A DNA stretch of 64,000 nucleotides from assembly GCA_018675575.1 (NCBI GenBank), contig JABGXW010000022.1, positions 55,856-119,855 of the forward strand. The letters run 5' to 3'. The notes under the pieces were generated by a model. The model ran no database searches. It saw only the letters and a list, made by a program, of their open reading frames with translations, and was not told the DNA's origin. The position numbers were made by a program, and so were the translations under genes. Numbering within the stretch: the stretch's first letter is position 1; the number at the start of each line of letters is the position of its first letter. Origin of the DNA: Bacteriovoracaceae bacterium. Its GTDB lineage: Bacteria > Bdellovibrionota > Bacteriovoracia > Bacteriovoracales > Bacteriovoracaceae. Below are positions 63,033-64,000 of this stretch, in pieces.

Positions 63033-63608
63033 TTAATCATTTAAAGAAAAGGAGAGAACCTTGTCTCCCCGCTGGATCCTTTCTAGCAGATCTAGACCCT
63101 CAACTATCTGAGCAAAAACAGTATACTTCTTGTCAAGATGAGGAAGGGTACTCAAGGCGATATAAAACTGAGAATCAGCACTGTCATTATTGGTATTATC
63201 TCGCGCCATGGCCATTGTTCCCCGAATATGTTGAACATCATTAAATTCAGCTTTGAGCTTTGAGCCTGTTCCACCTGAACCCAGTCCCGTGGGATCACCA
63301 GTCTGTGCCACAAACTTATCTATGACACGGTGAAACGTAAGACCGTCGTAAAATCCACGTTGGATGAGTGATAATACTCGAGTGACAGTGTGGGGTGCTT
63401 TTTTGGGATAAAATTTGATGATAAAATTTCCATGGACTGTCTTTAAGAGGGCGGTAGATTTTGATAGACCTCGGGAATCTATTTTAAGTGATTCTGACGT
63501 AACCAATTGAATTATCGCGTTATTTTTAGTCTCTATAACCTTTTTATTTTCCGCAAAACAACTTGTTAAAAGTAGGGAAAGAACGAAATGTCTAATAATC
63601 TTTTGCAC
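63033..63608 (-). CDS. Cyclophilin-type peptidyl-prolyl isomerase (lipoprotein)
   Basis: The 191-residue protein has a lipobox LTSC (residues 14-17) and a cyclophilin domain: GFYDGLTFHRVIDKFVAQTG, SGGTGSKLKAEFND-like, GTMAMARDNTNNDSADSQFY, and HLDKKYTVFAQIVEGLD. It speeds proline isomerisation in secreted proteins in the envelope. It converges with the oxidase operon. Confidence 0.93.
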   Translation of the reverse strand: MQKIIRHFVLSLLLTSCFAENKKVIETKNNAIIQLVTSESLKIDSRGLSKSTALLKTVHGNFIIKFYPKKAPHTVTRVLSLIQRGFYDGLTFHRVIDKFVAQTGDPTGLGSGGTGSKLKAEFNDVQHIRGTMAMARDNTNNDSADSQFYIALSTLPHLDKKYTVFAQIVEGLDLLERIQRGDKVLSFSLND

Positions 63609-63720
63609 TCAATTTACCCTGTTTATAATTAATAATTGCTTTTAAAAATTACCTTATATGTAACCTTAAATAATTATAATTAATATTGAAAAAAAATAAA
63701 TGATTTTTTAAAGTATCCTG

Positions 63721-63749
63721 TTGACAAGAAACAGCAACTCCCTTAAATT
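63721..63749 (+). promoter_or_regulatory. Promoter of tRNA-Ala
   Basis: TTGACA (63721-63726), a 17-base spacer and TAAATT (63744-63749), with an A/T-rich stretch upstream that could act as an UP element. This is a strong-promoter arrangement for stable RNA. The tRNA starts 55 bases after the -10. Confidence 0.7.
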
Positions 63750-63804
63750 CTGCCTCACCTTAAAGACGTACATAAAGAACATTCTTACGTATTGTAAAAA
63801 TATT

Positions 63805-63880
63805 GGGGGTGTAGCTCAGTTGGGAGAGCACCTGCTTTGCACGCAGGGGGTCGCAGGTTCAACTCCTGTCATCTCCACCA
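63805..63880 (+). tRNA. tRNA-Ala (anticodon TGC)
   Basis: A 76-base cloverleaf. The acceptor stem pairs GGGGGTG with CATCTCC, including G-T wobbles. The D arm has GCTC...GAGC, the anticodon arm is CCTGC, loop TTTGCAC, GCAGG with TGC anticodon, the T arm is GCAGGTTCAACTCCTGT, and CCA is encoded at the 3' end. The neighbouring boxA-like site suggests an rRNA transcript. Confidence 0.97.
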
Positions 63881-63909
63881 ATTTTGCACACGTACGCGCT
63901 TCTAAGGTA

Positions 63910-63920
63910 GCTCTTTAACA
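63910..63920 (+). promoter_or_regulatory. boxA-like antitermination site
   Basis: GCTCTTTAACA matches the rRNA boxA core, about 30 bases after tRNA-Ala. boxA binds NusB/S10 and normally lies in rRNA leaders or spacers. A hairpin TTTTTACCC/GGGTAAAAA (63939-63961) follows it. Confidence 0.6.
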
Positions 63921-64000
63921 TTTGAATAGTGATAAAAGTTTTTACCCTTCTGGGGTAAAAATAAGATGAGAAGGAATCCAAAATAAGTGTTTTTTGAACA

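Noticed and set aside
1..64000. CRISPR array, insertion sequence or prophage
   Set aside because: I saw no regularly spaced repeats, transposase or phage structural genes. Repeats found are short and isolated.

Overview
The window is AT-rich, densely packed chromosomal DNA from a Gram-negative, flagellated, aerobically respiring bacterium. The best fit is the Bdellovibrionota (Bdellovibrio/Bacteriovorax/Halobacteriovorax-like predators). This rests on the gene set: a Tad/Flp pilus locus followed by an RHS/YD-repeat secreted protein and very short secreted peptides (an arrangement I recall from the Bdellovibrio 'hit' locus), paired flagellins, and a bc-type complex with a multihaem subunit plus an aa3-type oxidase. 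It is an inference; no 16S rRNA lies in the window. I see no prophage, insertion sequence or CRISPR array.

Layout. 1-1100: 5' part of an acyl-CoA ligase (runs off the left edge). 1.2-15.2 kb: housekeeping and unknown genes, mostly minus strand (peptide-binding lipoprotein, recX, recA, pgpA, alpha/beta hydrolase, FHA protein, recG, greA, UbiB/AarF kinase, GNAT). 15.3-17.3 kb: two flagellin genes with a FliA promoter. 17.4-19.1 kb: an RmlD-like reductase, an unknown gene and a 6S RNA on the minus strand. 19.35-27.2 kb: Tad/Flp pilus genes (pilins, prepilin peptidase, TadE-like proteins, CpaB, CpaC secretin, a CpaE-CpaF fusion, TadB). 27.3-30.06 kb: an RHS-like secreted protein and three paralogous short secreted peptides, two with good sigma-54 promoters. 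30.1-43.7 kb: response regulator, lon, glmU-glmS, a UvrD/PcrA helicase, an AsmA-like protein, mtnA, Ppx/GppA and a cyclic-nucleotide-binding protein. 43.7-47.6 kb: a FliG-like fragment, a coiled-coil protein, a membrane protein and a HEAT-repeat protein. 47.7-63.0 kb: respiratory chain: Rieske, split cytochrome b, octahaem cytochrome c, subunit III-like protein, DUF420, then (after kynA on the other strand) a CtaA-CtaB fusion, CoxB, CoxA, CoxC, dihaem cytochrome c, SCO-like protein and subunit IV. 63.0-64.0 kb: cyclophilin lipoprotein, tRNA-Ala(TGC) and a boxA-like antiterminator site, which suggests an rRNA gene just past the right edge.

How it works together. Electrons from the quinol pool would pass through the Rieske/cytochrome b/octahaem complex and the dihaem lipoprotein cytochrome to the aa3-type oxidase, whose haem A is made by the CtaA-CtaB fusion. 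The Tad locus builds a Flp-type pilus, and the downstream secreted RHS protein and peptide trio are candidates for a surface or signalling module tied to it. That module (27.3-30.06 kb) is the most interesting part of the window. One of its genes (59 codons) is easily missed by ORF callers with a length cut-off, and the three mature peptides share a C-x10-E-V spacing and a terminal Gln although the rest of their sequence differs.
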